From: Listeria cossartiae subsp. cossartiae
GTDB taxonomy: Bacteria; Bacillota; Bacilli; Lactobacillales; Listeriaceae
DNA length: 64,000 nt
Reading direction: 5' to 3'
Assembly (NCBI RefSeq): GCF_014224155.1
Contig: NZ_JAASUI010000001.1
Span: 186,001-250,000 of the forward strand
The notes under the pieces are model-generated. The model saw only the letters and a list, made by a program, of their open reading frames with translations, had not been told where the DNA came from and did no database searches. Made by a program: the position numbers and the translations under genes. Of this stretch, positions 17,107-25,664 are shown piece by piece (positions within the stretch are counted from its first letter, which is position 1; each line of letters begins with the position of its first letter).

Positions 17107-17463
17107 ATGGTTCAATTTATTATCCATATATTAATAAATTTTATTACATTTGCAATTTGTGTCATACCGTTTTATCTTTCAGAAAAAACTAAAGGTATCT
17201 TGGAAAAAATAGGTGGAAGCATATTTTTTGCGGGGCTTATAATAGTTGGAACGGGTATTTATATAAGCAATAGTTATACCCTGAAATCATATATTTATGT
17301 GATTTTGGTAGTGCAAATAATTATTTTGTGCATCGAGCTTATATTAGTGTTATGGAGTAAACGTAAAGGAAAGTCTCCAATTTTATCTATCCTATCAGCA
17401 ATATTAGCTATAGGTGCGTTAGGGGTATATATTTATTACGTCGTAGCGAGCTTTATTTATTGA
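17107..17463 (+). CDS. Four-helix membrane protein, family H copy 1
   Basis: 118 residues with four hydrophobic helices and a basic loop SEKTKG between the first two and WSKRKGKS between the last two. It is nearly the same as the protein at 20001: both run to 118 residues, and the nucleotide sequence from about 17150 to 17460 matches with few changes. More distant copies are at 19605 and 36201. RBS AGGAGG. The four copies in one island suggest membrane immunity proteins. No outside family is recognised. Confidence 0.65.
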   Translation: MVQFIIHILINFITFAICVIPFYLSEKTKGILEKIGGSIFFAGLIIVGTGIYISNSYTLKSYIYVILVVQIIILCIELILVLWSKRKGKSPILSILSAILAIGALGVYIYYVVASFIY

Positions 17464-17554
17464 ATAAGGGCTTATAGGTGGAATTCTAAAATCGAGTAAT
17501 TATTATGTCATAGCGGTTAATGAAAAATAAACTTGGATGCAAAATGTTTTTGTG

Positions 17555-17880
17555 AAATACTGCTTCAAAATGTCAAGAAGCAACTAAATAAGTAGTCACT
17601 TGTTCATCACGCAAAGACGATTTTTTTGCTGGTTACATTGAAGCTATTACTACGAACGACATCATGTTTAGCGCAAGGCGTTCTGATGGTTATGAGGGAG
17701 GGGATGTTTTTTCATTAGGAACAGTGTATCGAATAGAAATTGATACAACCTATTTGAACATCGCAGAACTGCTCGCCAAACATCTCAACCAAGCAAAAAA
17801 TTTCTATTCGAAATCGTATCAGATTGTGTATTCAAAAATGAAGAGCTGGTCGGTATGGACATCATTTGAAAGGAGGTTGG
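17555..17880 (+). pseudogene. Family A remnant (5' and middle part)
   Basis: The sequence follows the start of the gene at 15157 (CQEATK, SSRKDDFFAGYIEAIT, ARRSDGYEGGDV, then VYRIEIDTTYLNIAELLAKH) but with a stop, frame changes and a diverged end. A 74-codon frame from 17664 remains open by chance. It is followed at once by the family B1 gene at 17885. Confidence 0.8.
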
Positions 17881-17884
17881 CTTT

Positions 17885-18442
17885 ATGAGCAAATTAACTA
17901 GTGATGAAGTCGAATTTAAAATAAAAAAACTTATCAGTTTAGAAAAAAATTTACCTGAACAAATATTTCCTAATCCTGAAAAATATAACTTTTATTTTGA
18001 AGAACCAGAGGCTATTTATATGGATACGAAAGAATTCATCCATATGATTAAACAAATTGTGGAAATTACACAGGATGAGAAAGCATATATTAGTGAAATT
18101 TTGAAAGAAGGTAAATTTTTACAAAAGAGCAAGACTATCTTGAATTTAAAGGAAGTAATAGACTTTACACAGGAAGAGGGTAGTATAGTAGAAAATTTGG
18201 ATTTTGAACATATAACGGAGACAACGATATTTTTATATTGCTATATGTATTTTCCTTCTGAGCAACTCTTTCTTTTCGTTAATGAATATTCAGACACAGC
18301 CCTTTTAGCGATTGATAAAAAACTTGATATCAATGTTCCTTGGTATGATGTAAAAACATTTTTGACTGTGGAGAATCTGGGAATGAAAGATAGGCTATAC
18401 AGGAAGTTCAGGAAGCGTTTATGGAAGAGTTATAAAAAATAA
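17885..18442 (+). CDS. Family B1 protein, putative orphan immunity protein
   Basis: 185 residues, cytosolic and acidic. Family marks are LPEQIFPNPEKYNFYFEEPE near residues 23-43, and a later hydrophobic block YMYFPSEQLFLF followed by ALLAIDKKLDI. The same length and marks are in the protein at 24548 and in the second half of the 374-aa protein at 25665. RBS AAAGGAGG. No outside family is recognised. Repeated copies and fusion to other immunity-like domains point to an immunity role. Confidence 0.62.
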   Translation: MSKLTSDEVEFKIKKLISLEKNLPEQIFPNPEKYNFYFEEPEAIYMDTKEFIHMIKQIVEITQDEKAYISEILKEGKFLQKSKTILNLKEVIDFTQEEGSIVENLDFEHITETTIFLYCYMYFPSEQLFLFVNEYSDTALLAIDKKLDINVPWYDVKTFLTVENLGMKDRLYRKFRKRLWKSYKK

Positions 18443-18515
18443 TTCATTAATAAGGAAGAAAAAAATTTAGAAAGCCTATTGCAAAATGCAGTGAAAAAAC
18501 GTGAGGAGAAACAAC

Positions 18516-18950
18516 ATGATATACAGTGTAGGTATGACTACCATGGATTCATATGATGAAAAAGAACAAGAGTATTTTAGTATCATGCCCGAAATAAGAA
18601 CAGTGGTAAATCCACTATTTGATAAATATGATATATATGAATATACAGTAGATAGAAAGAAGCGAAGTGATCTAACATTCCCATTAAAGCCTAAGCGTTT
18701 TCTAAACATTTTTAAGGCAGAGCCGATGAGGGAAAACCCTGGAATAATGGAATATAACAAATTTATAATTGTAACTAAAGGAGTAGATATAAAGACATTA
18801 CTTAGCGGAGTGTCAGATCTTAATAGACGAGAAAACATTGAATATTTTTTAGTGCAAAATACAATCATGACTTACCAGATTCTAGAAGGGGAAGTAATCA
18901 ATTTCTATGCAAAAGATTTGAAATTTTTAGTTGATGAATTAGCTTTATAG
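18516..18950 (+). CDS. Family C protein, copy 1
   Basis: 144 residues from ATG at 18516; GTGAGGAG upstream is better used as its ribosome site than as a start. It begins MIYSVGMTTMDSYDEKE and has the block YDIYEYTVDRKKR. The neighbour at 19038 and the second half of the fused protein at 35071 open in the same way (G-TT-x-YD, then DIYQFH). It is acidic to neutral, cytosolic, with no recognised domain. It is probably an orphan immunity protein by context. Confidence 0.6.
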   Translation: MIYSVGMTTMDSYDEKEQEYFSIMPEIRTVVNPLFDKYDIYEYTVDRKKRSDLTFPLKPKRFLNIFKAEPMRENPGIMEYNKFIIVTKGVDIKTLLSGVSDLNRRENIEYFLVQNTIMTYQILEGEVINFYAKDLKFLVDELAL

Positions 18951-18974
18951 CCGTGAAATATGTGAGGCAAATTT

Positions 18975-19037
18975 ATGTTATTAAAAATACACCATTCCAT
19001 CGAACAAACTAAAAAAGAATTGGAGAAACACAGATAA
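18975..19037 (+). other. Short frame before family C copy 2
   Basis: A 20-codon frame (MLLKIHHSIEQTKKELEKHR) ends in TAA directly against the ATG of the next gene. At the matching place in the fused gene at 35071 there is a family B2 domain instead. This may be the residue of a lost upstream gene; it need not be translated. Confidence 0.25.
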
Positions 19038-19484
19038 ATGATTCATTTAAAAGGTATAACTACTGCGGGTGCTTATGATAATCAAGGTAAATATTTAGAA
19101 GAAATTCATGAAGATATTGAAAAAATAATGAAACGGCTAATTCTTCAATTTGATATATATCAATTTCATATTTCCCGTAATTTCGAGGCAGCTGCTGATA
19201 AATCAGTCCGTGTGAAACAAACTAGATTTAAAAAGACATATATTCATTTTTATAAAGAGGATGAAGAACGATTTAAAGAGGGATCTAGCTATGACCAGTA
19301 TTTTTTAGTAGAAAAAGATTGCGACATCTCTGAGCAGATAGATAAATTAGAGCATAGCGAGATACCAAGGATAGAAAATATACGAGCCAAATTGTTATCC
19401 ATTTTTCCATTATTAGTCGTTTTATCAGATTCAAGTGAGTTAATGGCGTATTCAATGGAAAAATCGAATTTAGAGCTGATATAG
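19038..19484 (+). CDS. Family C protein, copy 2
   Basis: 148 residues, close to the second half of the protein at 35071: both start MI-LKGITTA-AYDN, share EIHEDI-KIMKRLIL and end SDSSEL-AYS. It is cytosolic and highly charged. The gene directly abuts the stop of a 20-codon frame and has only a modest ribosome site (TTGGAGAAAC, 12 nt upstream). It is the free-standing version of a domain found fused elsewhere in the island. Function is not known; immunity by context. Confidence 0.62.
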   Translation: MIHLKGITTAGAYDNQGKYLEEIHEDIEKIMKRLILQFDIYQFHISRNFEAAADKSVRVKQTRFKKTYIHFYKEDEERFKEGSSYDQYFLVEKDCDISEQIDKLEHSEIPRIENIRAKLLSIFPLLVVLSDSSELMAYSMEKSNLELI

Positions 19485-19604
19485 ATTCAGGAGGGATAAA
19501 GTGGGAAATCAAAAACAATCTCAGTGAGCATTTAAAGTTTGGAGCATTTAAGACCAAAAAGTTAATAAAGAATCGTAATAACAATATAGAAAGTTGAATG
19601 AAAA

Positions 19605-19961
19605 ATGGACTTTATTTTAAATGTTTTAATTAATGTTATAGCTTTTGTATGCTTCTTAGTTGGTGGAAATGCAATTAAAAAAGAGGAGCAATTAATGGGA
19701 AAAGTGATTGGCAGTTTATCAATAGCTGGATTGGCCATAGTAGGAACAGGTTTAATTCTGTCTGGTGTAGAGGAAATGCATACATATATGTACATTATAT
19801 TAGTAATTGAAATAGGGATTCTTTTCGCAAATGTATTCATGAATTATTTAAGTAAATTCGGAAAATCGGAAGTTTTAATAGGTGTATGTGTATTAATTCT
19901 AACGATATTTAATTTATTTACTTATATAACTTATGTGGTTTTGACTTTTGTTTTTTACTGA
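19605..19961 (+). CDS. Four-helix membrane protein, family H copy 2
   Basis: 118 residues with four hydrophobic helices. Closest to the protein at 36201: both read MDFILN-LIN-I-F, GFLVGG or CFLVGG, KKEE, GTGL, then SGVEE-HTYMYI. It is the same length as the copies at 17107 and 20001 and has the same helix plan, so two subfamilies sit side by side here. The ribosome site is weak. The island now holds four members. No outside family is recognised. Confidence 0.62.
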   Translation: MDFILNVLINVIAFVCFLVGGNAIKKEEQLMGKVIGSLSIAGLAIVGTGLILSGVEEMHTYMYIILVIEIGILFANVFMNYLSKFGKSEVLIGVCVLILTIFNLFTYITYVVLTFVFY

Positions 19962-20000
19962 AAAACTGTCGCTATAAAAGGAGGAAATTAGGAAACGATT

Positions 20001-20357
20001 ATGATTGAATTTATTATCGATGTATCAATAAATTTTATTACATTTGCAATTTGTTTCATTCCGCTGCTTCTCTCAGAAAAAACTAAAGGTATCTTGGGAA
20101 AAATAGGTGCAAGCATACTTTTTGCGGGGATTATGATAGTTGGAACAGGCATTTTCATAAGCAGTAGTGAAACCCTGAAATCATATATTTATGTGATTTT
20201 GGTAGTGCAAATAATTATTTTGTGCATCGAACTCATATTAGTTTTATGGAGTAAACGTAAAGGAAAGTCTACAATTTTATCTATCCTATCAGCAATATTA
20301 GGTATAGTCGCTTTAGGAATATATATTTATTATGTTATAGCGAGTTTTATTTATTGA
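20001..20357 (+). CDS. Four-helix membrane protein, family H copy 3
   Basis: 118 residues, a near duplicate of the protein at 17107 (same length, same loops SEKTKG and WSKRKGKS, same ending YYVIASFIY). High DNA similarity suggests a recent duplication or gene conversion across 2.9 kb. AGGAGG lies 15-20 nt upstream and ATG follows AACGATT. It lies 39 nt after the other subfamily member. A membrane-located protective role is inferred from the island context only. Confidence 0.65.
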   Translation: MIEFIIDVSINFITFAICFIPLLLSEKTKGILGKIGASILFAGIMIVGTGIFISSSETLKSYIYVILVVQIIILCIELILVLWSKRKGKSTILSILSAILGIVALGIYIYYVIASFIY

Positions 20358-20382
20358 ACAAGAGCCTTAGTAGGAGGTTAAT

Positions 20383-21003
20383 ATGAAAATAGAAGTTACT
20401 ACTCAAGAATTAAAAGAATTATACATGATGATTGATTTTCTCTACAATGCTGATGTTACAGTACCGAAGCAAGTTTTCAAACATCCAGTTGCAACCTTTG
20501 TTTATAAAATGGATGAGTTCTTAGATGGAAACTTAACCGATATAATTCATCTGTCTAGACTGAAAAGCGCAAAACATATATGGTGGTTACCTAATATTGA
20601 GGTTCCTAAAAATATCCCGATTTTGAAACTAGATTTAAAGGATAGTTTAGCGAATGTTGGTTCTCTTCTTGAAGAATTGTGGGAAGAATCAACTTTATTT
20701 CAATTATTGGATTATGGTTGCCTTTTTAATGAAAATAAAAATTGGATTATACATTTTTCAATAGAATTACAAGTTGTTGTGGTGGGCGTTTTTAACCAAG
20801 ACATTAATGTAGAGTCAGAGATTAGTGCAAAACGGTATACAAAAGCTACATTTTTGAGTGACTTTGAGGAGTTCCCCGAAGACTATGAAAATAAAAGAGC
20901 AGGAGTAAACGAATCTAAAAGAATTAATAGTTTAATTACGTATCCGTTTATTGAAAATTATTTTTCAAAGATAGAAAAAATTAATAAAAAAGAAAAATTA
21001 TAA
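20383..21003 (+). CDS. Family B2 protein, putative orphan immunity protein
   Basis: 206 residues, cytosolic. Marks are VPKQVFKHP near residue 26, MDEFLDGN, WWLPN, and later YGCLFNENKNWIIHFS followed by VVVVGVF. The same order is in the protein at 26867 (IPDQIF, GFLDEN, LWLPK, GCMF) and in the first half of the fused protein at 35071 (FNRKF, EACLFSNAGNW). RBS GGAGG. B1 families share the xPxQxF start and may be distant relatives. No outside family is recognised. Confidence 0.62.
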   Translation: MKIEVTTQELKELYMMIDFLYNADVTVPKQVFKHPVATFVYKMDEFLDGNLTDIIHLSRLKSAKHIWWLPNIEVPKNIPILKLDLKDSLANVGSLLEELWEESTLFQLLDYGCLFNENKNWIIHFSIELQVVVVGVFNQDINVESEISAKRYTKATFLSDFEEFPEDYENKRAGVNESKRINSLITYPFIENYFSKIEKINKKEKL

Positions 21004-21058
21004 ACGCGGGAATAGACGCAAAATAATTATTGATGAATGAATATCATAGGAGGATAAA

Positions 21059-21763
21059 ATGGTTCATAATGATATGAATTATCACGATTTGCTTGGAAAA
21101 GTTCATAGTCTTTCTGATGTAGATGAATTGAGCAATATTTTAGAAGAATTGAAAGAATATCCAACAAATAGTCAACTAGAAAAATTATTTAAATCATATA
21201 TAGATGATGAAAGTCCGCTAATTCGTTGTATTGCTTTTGAAGGTTTAGCAAAGTGTGAAATTAAAGATACAGAAATAGCTCAAAAAGCGATAGAACATTT
21301 AAATGATGAAGACATTGTCGTGATGAGTTGCATAGAATTGCTGGCGGAGTATGAGTATTTGGAAGCAGTTCCTTATATCAAGAATTTGCTTCGACACATA
21401 GACGCTGGAGTTCGCTGTACAGCAGCAGAAGCTTTGGGAGATATGAATTGTAAGGAACATTTAATGGATATTGTTCAAGTTAACAAAGTAGAAATAGATG
21501 ATTTAGCAAAAGTAGGGCAGAGATACGGAATTTATATGTTGTCTAATGAATCTGATGAAATTTCCGCTTTGAATCAACTTGTTGAACTCCTATATTCTAG
21601 CAATGTGACGGCTAGTTATAGAGCTATGAGTAATTTAATAGCCGTGTTGAATGAAAGGAATCGTTCTTTAATATTTATGGCATTTCAAGAAAAGTTGAAA
21701 GAAAAGATTGAAAATGGTTTTAAAATGGACTTAGAAGATAACTTGAAAGCGTATTTTAGTTGA
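21059..21763 (+). CDS. HEAT-repeat protein, family E copy 1
   Basis: 234 residues, all helical. HEAT-like units are visible: SPLIRCIAFEGLAKCEIKD, then DIVVMSCIELLAEYE, then AGVRCTAAEALGDMNCKEH. HEAT scaffolds bind proteins and occur as immunity proteins in polymorphic toxin loci. Copies at 28787 and 38715 share the plan but are diverged, and a broken copy at 30386 is very close to the C-terminal half. RBS TAGGAGG. Each copy sits beside a family F gene or its trace, suggesting paired inheritance. Confidence 0.7.
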   Translation: MVHNDMNYHDLLGKVHSLSDVDELSNILEELKEYPTNSQLEKLFKSYIDDESPLIRCIAFEGLAKCEIKDTEIAQKAIEHLNDEDIVVMSCIELLAEYEYLEAVPYIKNLLRHIDAGVRCTAAEALGDMNCKEHLMDIVQVNKVEIDDLAKVGQRYGIYMLSNESDEISALNQLVELLYSSNVTASYRAMSNLIAVLNERNRSLIFMAFQEKLKEKIENGFKMDLEDNLKAYFS

Positions 21764-21788
21764 GAGATTTCATATGCTAAAAGGAGTA

Positions 21789-21869
21789 ATGCTGTTGAAT
21801 AGACCAGATTTTAATGGGATGAGGAAAGTGTTTTCAAATGATAAAACAATCCTAGAGGCGGGAAATTAA
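21789..21869 (+). other. Short frame before family G copy 1, possible gene remnant
   Basis: A 26-codon frame (LLNRPDFNGMRKVFS, then NDKTILEAGN) ends just before the family G gene. The sequence upstream of the second family G gene (about 33985-34033) also codes SSGKTILEAGK and then stops, so the same tail precedes both copies. It may be the end of a lost gene carried with the module. Translation is uncertain. Confidence 0.3.
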
Positions 21870-21892
21870 TTAAGAAAAATATAGATAATGAC

Positions 21893-22285
21893 TTGTTTTT
21901 AAGAAAAAATCAATTAGAAGGAACAATGTATGTAGAATTTAAATACAGTTCCGCTGAAAAAGAATTTTGGAATGAAGATTCGTATTATATTAATAGCGAT
22001 ATTTTTGAATATTTACTTGATGTTTTTGAAAAAAGTAAAGCGGATTTCAGTATGTTTGGCGAGAATTATTTTAGCTTTGAGGAAGTAGATAATTTAATAA
22101 ATAGTCTAAAAAAGATAGACCTTGAAGGAATTGCAGATAAGATTACCAAAAATAGTTTTAAAGAAGATAAATACATTGAAAAAATACAAATAATAAATTC
22201 ATTAATCAACTTGGTTCAGAGGTTAGAGGCTTGGCTAGTAAAAGCGATTGAGTTAGACGTTATTGTAATTATACTAGGTATCTAA
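21893..22285 (+). CDS. Family G protein copy 1, start codon apparently lost
   Basis: 130 residues from a TTG at 21893, with no ribosome site. It is close to the protein at 34035 (RKNQLEGTMYV, FGEN-FSFEEVDNLIN, and a final VI-LG). That copy starts upstream at TTG or ATG after GAGGCGGG. Here the same GAGGCGGG is followed by AAATTAATTAAG, where a short deletion and base changes removed both starts. Translation may begin at 21926 (ATG) or may have failed. Function unknown; putative immunity. Confidence 0.5.
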   Translation: MFLRKNQLEGTMYVEFKYSSAEKEFWNEDSYYINSDIFEYLLDVFEKSKADFSMFGENYFSFEEVDNLINSLKKIDLEGIADKITKNSFKEDKYIEKIQIINSLINLVQRLEAWLVKAIELDVIVIILGI

Positions 22286-22356
22286 TATACAAAATTCGCC
22301 AAAATGGAAATAGTTTTAATGAGAAGAGGAATGTGTATTTAACGGGAGTGAGAGTC

Positions 22357-22947
22357 ATGATAAATTTAGAGTGGGAAGAATTAGATCGGTTAGAAGTAGA
22401 TGAAAAGCTTGAACAAATTTTGAAATTCAGCTATGATGCTTGGATTTCAGATCCGAAGAATATTCGCTTTTTTGTAAGAGCATTTTTCCTGAAATGGTAC
22501 TTACAAATTGATAACTTTGATATTGAGAGTTATGAAGAACAAGATGAAAAATTAAGATATATGTATAGTTATGGGGAGCAGGAACTACTTGATATTCCAG
22601 AAGTAAAGTGGATTATGGGCTATTGCCTCTCACTTAATCCTGAATGTTTTATGGGAGAAGAGGATTACGATGATTTACGGTTAAAAGGAAAGAAGTATCT
22701 TCGCGAAGCTTCATTAGCTAATCCAGAAGATGTATTTTTAAAAGACTCTTATTATGCTTCTGGAGGAAAGAGTGTAAAAGAATTTGTGAAATGGGAAAGT
22801 GAAAACAGAGAACAACTGGCAAATTATCTGCAAGCAAACTTTAATTATGACTCCCTTTTCTCAGATTATTTTAAGGAAATGGTTACAATGGATTTTGGTG
22901 AAAAAATGCGAAAAAAAGGCATTTTAGAAAAGCTGTTTTCAAACTGA
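22357..22947 (+). CDS. Family F protein copy 1, putative orphan immunity protein
   Basis: 196 residues. The ATG at 22357 is preferred over the track start further upstream because GGGAGTGAGAG precedes it and both paralogues start MINLEW. Cytosolic, helical and acidic, with FVRAFFLKWYL and VKWIMGYCLSLNPECF as the best conserved blocks. Copies are at 29731 and 38103. It follows HEAT and family G genes. No outside family is recognised, so the immunity role is from context. Confidence 0.65.
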   Translation: MINLEWEELDRLEVDEKLEQILKFSYDAWISDPKNIRFFVRAFFLKWYLQIDNFDIESYEEQDEKLRYMYSYGEQELLDIPEVKWIMGYCLSLNPECFMGEEDYDDLRLKGKKYLREASLANPEDVFLKDSYYASGGKSVKEFVKWESENREQLANYLQANFNYDSLFSDYFKEMVTMDFGEKMRKKGILEKLFSN

Positions 22948-23034
22948 AAAAGAAAGATAGGCATGAATAAAGCCAGTAATCTGAGGCCCATCCAAGTGGT
23001 AAAGTAAGTTCCGTTTAAGAAGGAGGTAGACACT

Positions 23035-23823
23035 ATGCTAAAAATAAAAAAACAAGCACAATCTATTTACGCTTTTAAAGAAACTGGAGGAGAAGTGCTT
23101 AATTTCCGAATAGAAAAAGACTGTTTGAAACTTTTTTCTGGGGAAGAAATTTTATGTGAAATAAATGATGAAATAATTTCCAATCGGTATTTCAAAGTTA
23201 AAGATGTCAAATTGTCTGATGAGAAAGTTTGTATTTTTTGTCATGATGGTGTTTACAATTATTTATTGATTTCATGTATAGGGAGGCATTTTAAATATAC
23301 ATTGGGAGAAGGTGTGGCGGATTTTCTCGTCTTAAATGATGCAACTTATGTTATTTATTTAGAAGAAGGTATGTTTGGGAGTGAGAAAAATTTACCCATA
23401 GCTCAATTAGGGCTCATTAAAATAGATATATTTACAGGAGAAATTACTGCGCTCTTGGGTGACAGCATTTTAGAAACACTCATTGATGTACATACAATGA
23501 GCTGTAATAATAAAACTATACGGATACTGTGTTATGAAGATAATGGTGATGACTTCACTTTAGACTATGATTTAACATCTAAAAAAGTTCGGAATAAAGT
23601 CGTAATAAATTATACTGTGGACGGATTGTTGAGTGTGGGAGATAACTTTTACGCTTGCTATCGGAACCGTATTTACCAGGTAGATGAAAGTATGGAAATT
23701 AAGGAAGAAATCATTATAGATAAAAAAGTATATGATGAGGCATCCTCCATAAGTATCGGATATAGTGAATTGGTTTTAGAAAGTGAAAATGAATTCAACA
23801 TTGTGCAACTTTCTAAACTTTGA
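23035..23823 (+). CDS. Family L protein, beta-rich hypothetical
   Basis: 262 residues, cytosolic and nearly all beta by pattern: repeated short strands such as CIFCHDGVYNYLLISCIG and FYACYRNRIYQVDE, which may form a propeller-like fold. RBS AAGGAGG. A remnant with the same ribosome site and the first codons (MLKIKK-QSIYA) lies at 27602. It has no recognised family. In this island a single intact copy with a decayed second copy again suits an immunity gene. Confidence 0.6.
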   Translation: MLKIKKQAQSIYAFKETGGEVLNFRIEKDCLKLFSGEEILCEINDEIISNRYFKVKDVKLSDEKVCIFCHDGVYNYLLISCIGRHFKYTLGEGVADFLVLNDATYVIYLEEGMFGSEKNLPIAQLGLIKIDIFTGEITALLGDSILETLIDVHTMSCNNKTIRILCYEDNGDDFTLDYDLTSKKVRNKVVINYTVDGLLSVGDNFYACYRNRIYQVDESMEIKEEIIIDKKVYDEASSISIGYSELVLESENEFNIVQLSKL

Positions 23824-23883
23824 AGAAAGTCTATAGGGAAGACATAGCATTAAAAATAAATAATCCTTTATAGGGAGAAAATA

Positions 23884-23976
23884 ATGTTAGACAAAAAACA
23901 ATCATGTATAACAAAAGACGAATATTTTTTCTCCTATCAAGAAGACTCTGGCATTACTGGAGCTGGTCGTATGTGA
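23884..23976 (+). pseudogene. Family D remnant (5' end)
   Basis: A 30-codon frame reads MLDKKQSCITKDEYFFSYQ then EDSGITGAG and stops. The same words begin the broken copy at 28271, and the intact domain is the first half of the protein at 25665. The rest of the gene has been lost, and a family M pair follows directly. Confidence 0.75.
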
Positions 23977-24007
23977 GAGCAGGAATTACAAGTAGGAGGG
24001 AGATAAG

Positions 24008-24277
24008 GTGAATAAAAAAAATAAATCTTGGAAATATTTTAAGTTAAGTTTATGCTTTTTGCTAGTAGTAACGGTAATTGTGTATTATTTATGGGAGTTA
24101 CCAGGAGCTCAGTCTATCATCGAGGTTAGTGTAGGTTTCATCCTGCTTGCAAATATATATATGTTATTTGATTTAATTGAAAAAATGAATAAAAATAAAA
24201 AAATTCAAGGTTATCTTCAAACTATTTGTATAAGTATGTTTGTAATTGTTATTATAAGTTCATTTTTTTTATATTAA
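24008..24277 (+). CDS. Small membrane protein, family M, first of a pair
   Basis: 89 residues from GTG at 24008 after GGAGGGAGA. Three hydrophobic helices (FLLVVTVIVYYL, VSVGFILLANIYML, CISMFVIVIISSFFLY). It is closely related to the 90-aa protein at 34463, with the same SWKYFKL start and the same ending SSFFLY, and more loosely to the one at 27686. The gene at 24298 follows after 20 nt. Both partners are duplicated together at 34463/34755. Confidence 0.65.
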   Translation: MNKKNKSWKYFKLSLCFLLVVTVIVYYLWELPGAQSIIEVSVGFILLANIYMLFDLIEKMNKNKKIQGYLQTICISMFVIVIISSFFLY

Positions 24278-24297
24278 AGTCTAAGGAGAACTTAAAT

Positions 24298-24477
24298 ATG
24301 CCTGATGTCTTAATCTGTCTGTTAATAGCAAATTTAATAATTTTAATCTATTTCCAAGTGTTTTCAGATAATACCCTTAAAAAATATAGAAATACATATA
24401 TAATGACCGTTTTTTTGATTATTTTTATGATTTTTGGATTATATGAGTACTATGCTATTAAGGGATTGTTTAATTAG
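24298..24477 (+). CDS. Small membrane protein, family M, second of a pair
   Basis: 59 residues from ATG at 24298, preceded by AAGGAGAAC. Two helices: LICLLIANLIILIYF and IMTVFLIIFMIFGLYEYY, joined by KKYRNTY. Its twin at 34755 has the same length and start (MPD-LI). A longer frame from 24226 lies inside the previous gene and has no ribosome site. The tight pairing in both places suggests that the two act together. Confidence 0.65.
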   Translation: MPDVLICLLIANLIILIYFQVFSDNTLKKYRNTYIMTVFLIIFMIFGLYEYYAIKGLFN

Positions 24478-24547
24478 TAAATTTTTGATAGCTTTTTTGA
24501 TTGAGATTTAATAATCATAGACATAGTGTAAAATTTAAAATGAGGGA

Positions 24548-25105
24548 ATGAATGATTTTATGTATAATTTATCCGATTTTGAGATTGAAGAAAGAATAAA
24601 CAAACTCATTCATGTTGAAAAAACACTACCAAAACAAATATTTTTCGAACCAAATAAATACAACTACTATTTTGAAGAACCAGAGGCTATCTCTATAGAC
24701 GATGAGGATTTTATCAAGATGATAAAACAGTTTGTTGAAAAGACGCATGATAAGGAAGCCTATATCAGTGAAATTTTGGAAGAAAAGAAATTTTTGCAGA
24801 AGTGGAAAATAAGTTTAGAGTTAAGACGGAAAATAGACTTTTCTCAGAGCGACAGTGATATTATTAATGATTTAGATATTGATAATATAATGGAAAAAAA
24901 CGCGCTCATTCATTTTTTTATGTATTTTCCATCTGAGCAAATTTTTATTTTAGCTAATGGATATTTAGAAATAGCCGTATTAGCCATTGATAAAAAGCTC
25001 GATGTGGATGTTAGTTGGTATGAGGTTGAGGAGTATTGCTCTGTCGAAATAATTAAAAAGAGATTCAGTAATGTATTAATAAAGAATTATAGAAATTTTT
25101 CTTAG
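24548..25105 (+). CDS. Family B1 protein copy 2
   Basis: 185 residues, close to the protein at 17885 (LPKQIF, YYFEEPEAI, FMYFPSEQIFIL, AVLAIDKKLDVDV). The start is uncertain: ATG at 24548 lies only one base after GAGGG, while ATG at 24560 has wider spacing and aligns better with the copy's start. Cytosolic and acidic. Putative orphan immunity protein on the strength of copy number and setting. Confidence 0.6.
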   Translation: MNDFMYNLSDFEIEERINKLIHVEKTLPKQIFFEPNKYNYYFEEPEAISIDDEDFIKMIKQFVEKTHDKEAYISEILEEKKFLQKWKISLELRRKIDFSQSDSDIINDLDIDNIMEKNALIHFFMYFPSEQIFILANGYLEIAVLAIDKKLDVDVSWYEVEEYCSVEIIKKRFSNVLIKNYRNFS

Positions 25106-25142
25106 ATGATATAGCACAACGAATTCAGCGGGGAGCTAGGAA

Positions 25143-25310
25143 ATGAATATTCTAATTGGTTTAAGTTGTCTTATATTAAGCATGTTAATATTCGGTATAT
25201 GTTTTTATATTGCAGGAAAGGCGAGCAAAGAAGTAATTGCATATATTTGGGCATGGCTTGGCATAGTTTTATCTTCTATAGGACTTATTATGTTCTGGAT
25301 AATAGCCTAA
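25143..25310 (+). CDS. Small membrane protein, family M-like
   Basis: 55 residues from ATG at 25143, after GGGGAGCTAGGAA. Two helices: LIGLSCLILSMLIFGICFYI and AWLGIVLSSIGLIMFWII, joined by the basic loop GKASKE. The longer 82-codon frame listed over the same bases is out of frame with this and is a shadow. It is followed by a remnant of family I and then another short membrane protein. Confidence 0.55.
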   Translation: MNILIGLSCLILSMLIFGICFYIAGKASKEVIAYIWAWLGIVLSSIGLIMFWIIA

Positions 25311-25348
25311 ATTTGAAAAAATTCAAAATCGTATTTCAGCTAGGAGAA

Positions 25349-25412
25349 AAAGGTAGTCTACATTTTAGAAAAAAGCATTTTCACACTGGAAAATCAAGAA
25401 TAAATAAAAACT
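25349..25412 (+). pseudogene. Family I remnant (5' end)
   Basis: The words SIFTLENQE and then, after an early TAA and a frame change, NKN-LVT match the bases at 33488-33550 that lead into the family I gene. The rest is missing. The codon before the first word is ATT here as well as at 33488. Confidence 0.6.
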
Positions 25413-25441
25413 AGTTACAACATAGATAGGAGATTATTCAA

Positions 25442-25588
25442 TTGCTGTTAACAATTTATATATTTCTAGTAATTATTTGTTTAATAACTTGTCTTAATTT
25501 AGAGCAGAAAAAGAGCAAAGTTTTGTTTTGGTTAGTGTTTGCTTTGGGCGTATTTTTTACAATACGGATAGGCGATTTATTTTTATAA
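25442..25588 (+). CDS. Very small membrane protein, family M-like
   Basis: 48 residues from TTG at 25442 with AGGAG 9-13 nt upstream. Two helices: LLTIYIFLVIICLITCL and VLFWLVFALGVFFTI, joined by EQKKSK. It resembles the other second members of pairs in plan. No homologue is recognised. It lies between the family I remnant and the fused D-B1 gene. Confidence 0.5.
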   Translation: MLLTIYIFLVIICLITCLNLEQKKSKVLFWLVFALGVFFTIRIGDLFL

Positions 25589-25664
25589 AAAACGGTGATA
25601 AATATTGGATGTTTTAGCTGATTGTCTAGGACTAATTATTTTCTAAAAAAAGAAGGTGAACCAC

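Noticed and set aside
19562-19840. Minus-strand frame of 92 codons, resembling one at 36161-36436
   Set aside because: The resemblance comes only from both lying opposite family H membrane genes; the plus-strand frames have the conserved length and ends.
25166-25414. 82-codon plus-strand frame
   Set aside because: It is out of frame with the better-supported membrane gene at 25143 (own RBS) and runs on into a family I remnant.
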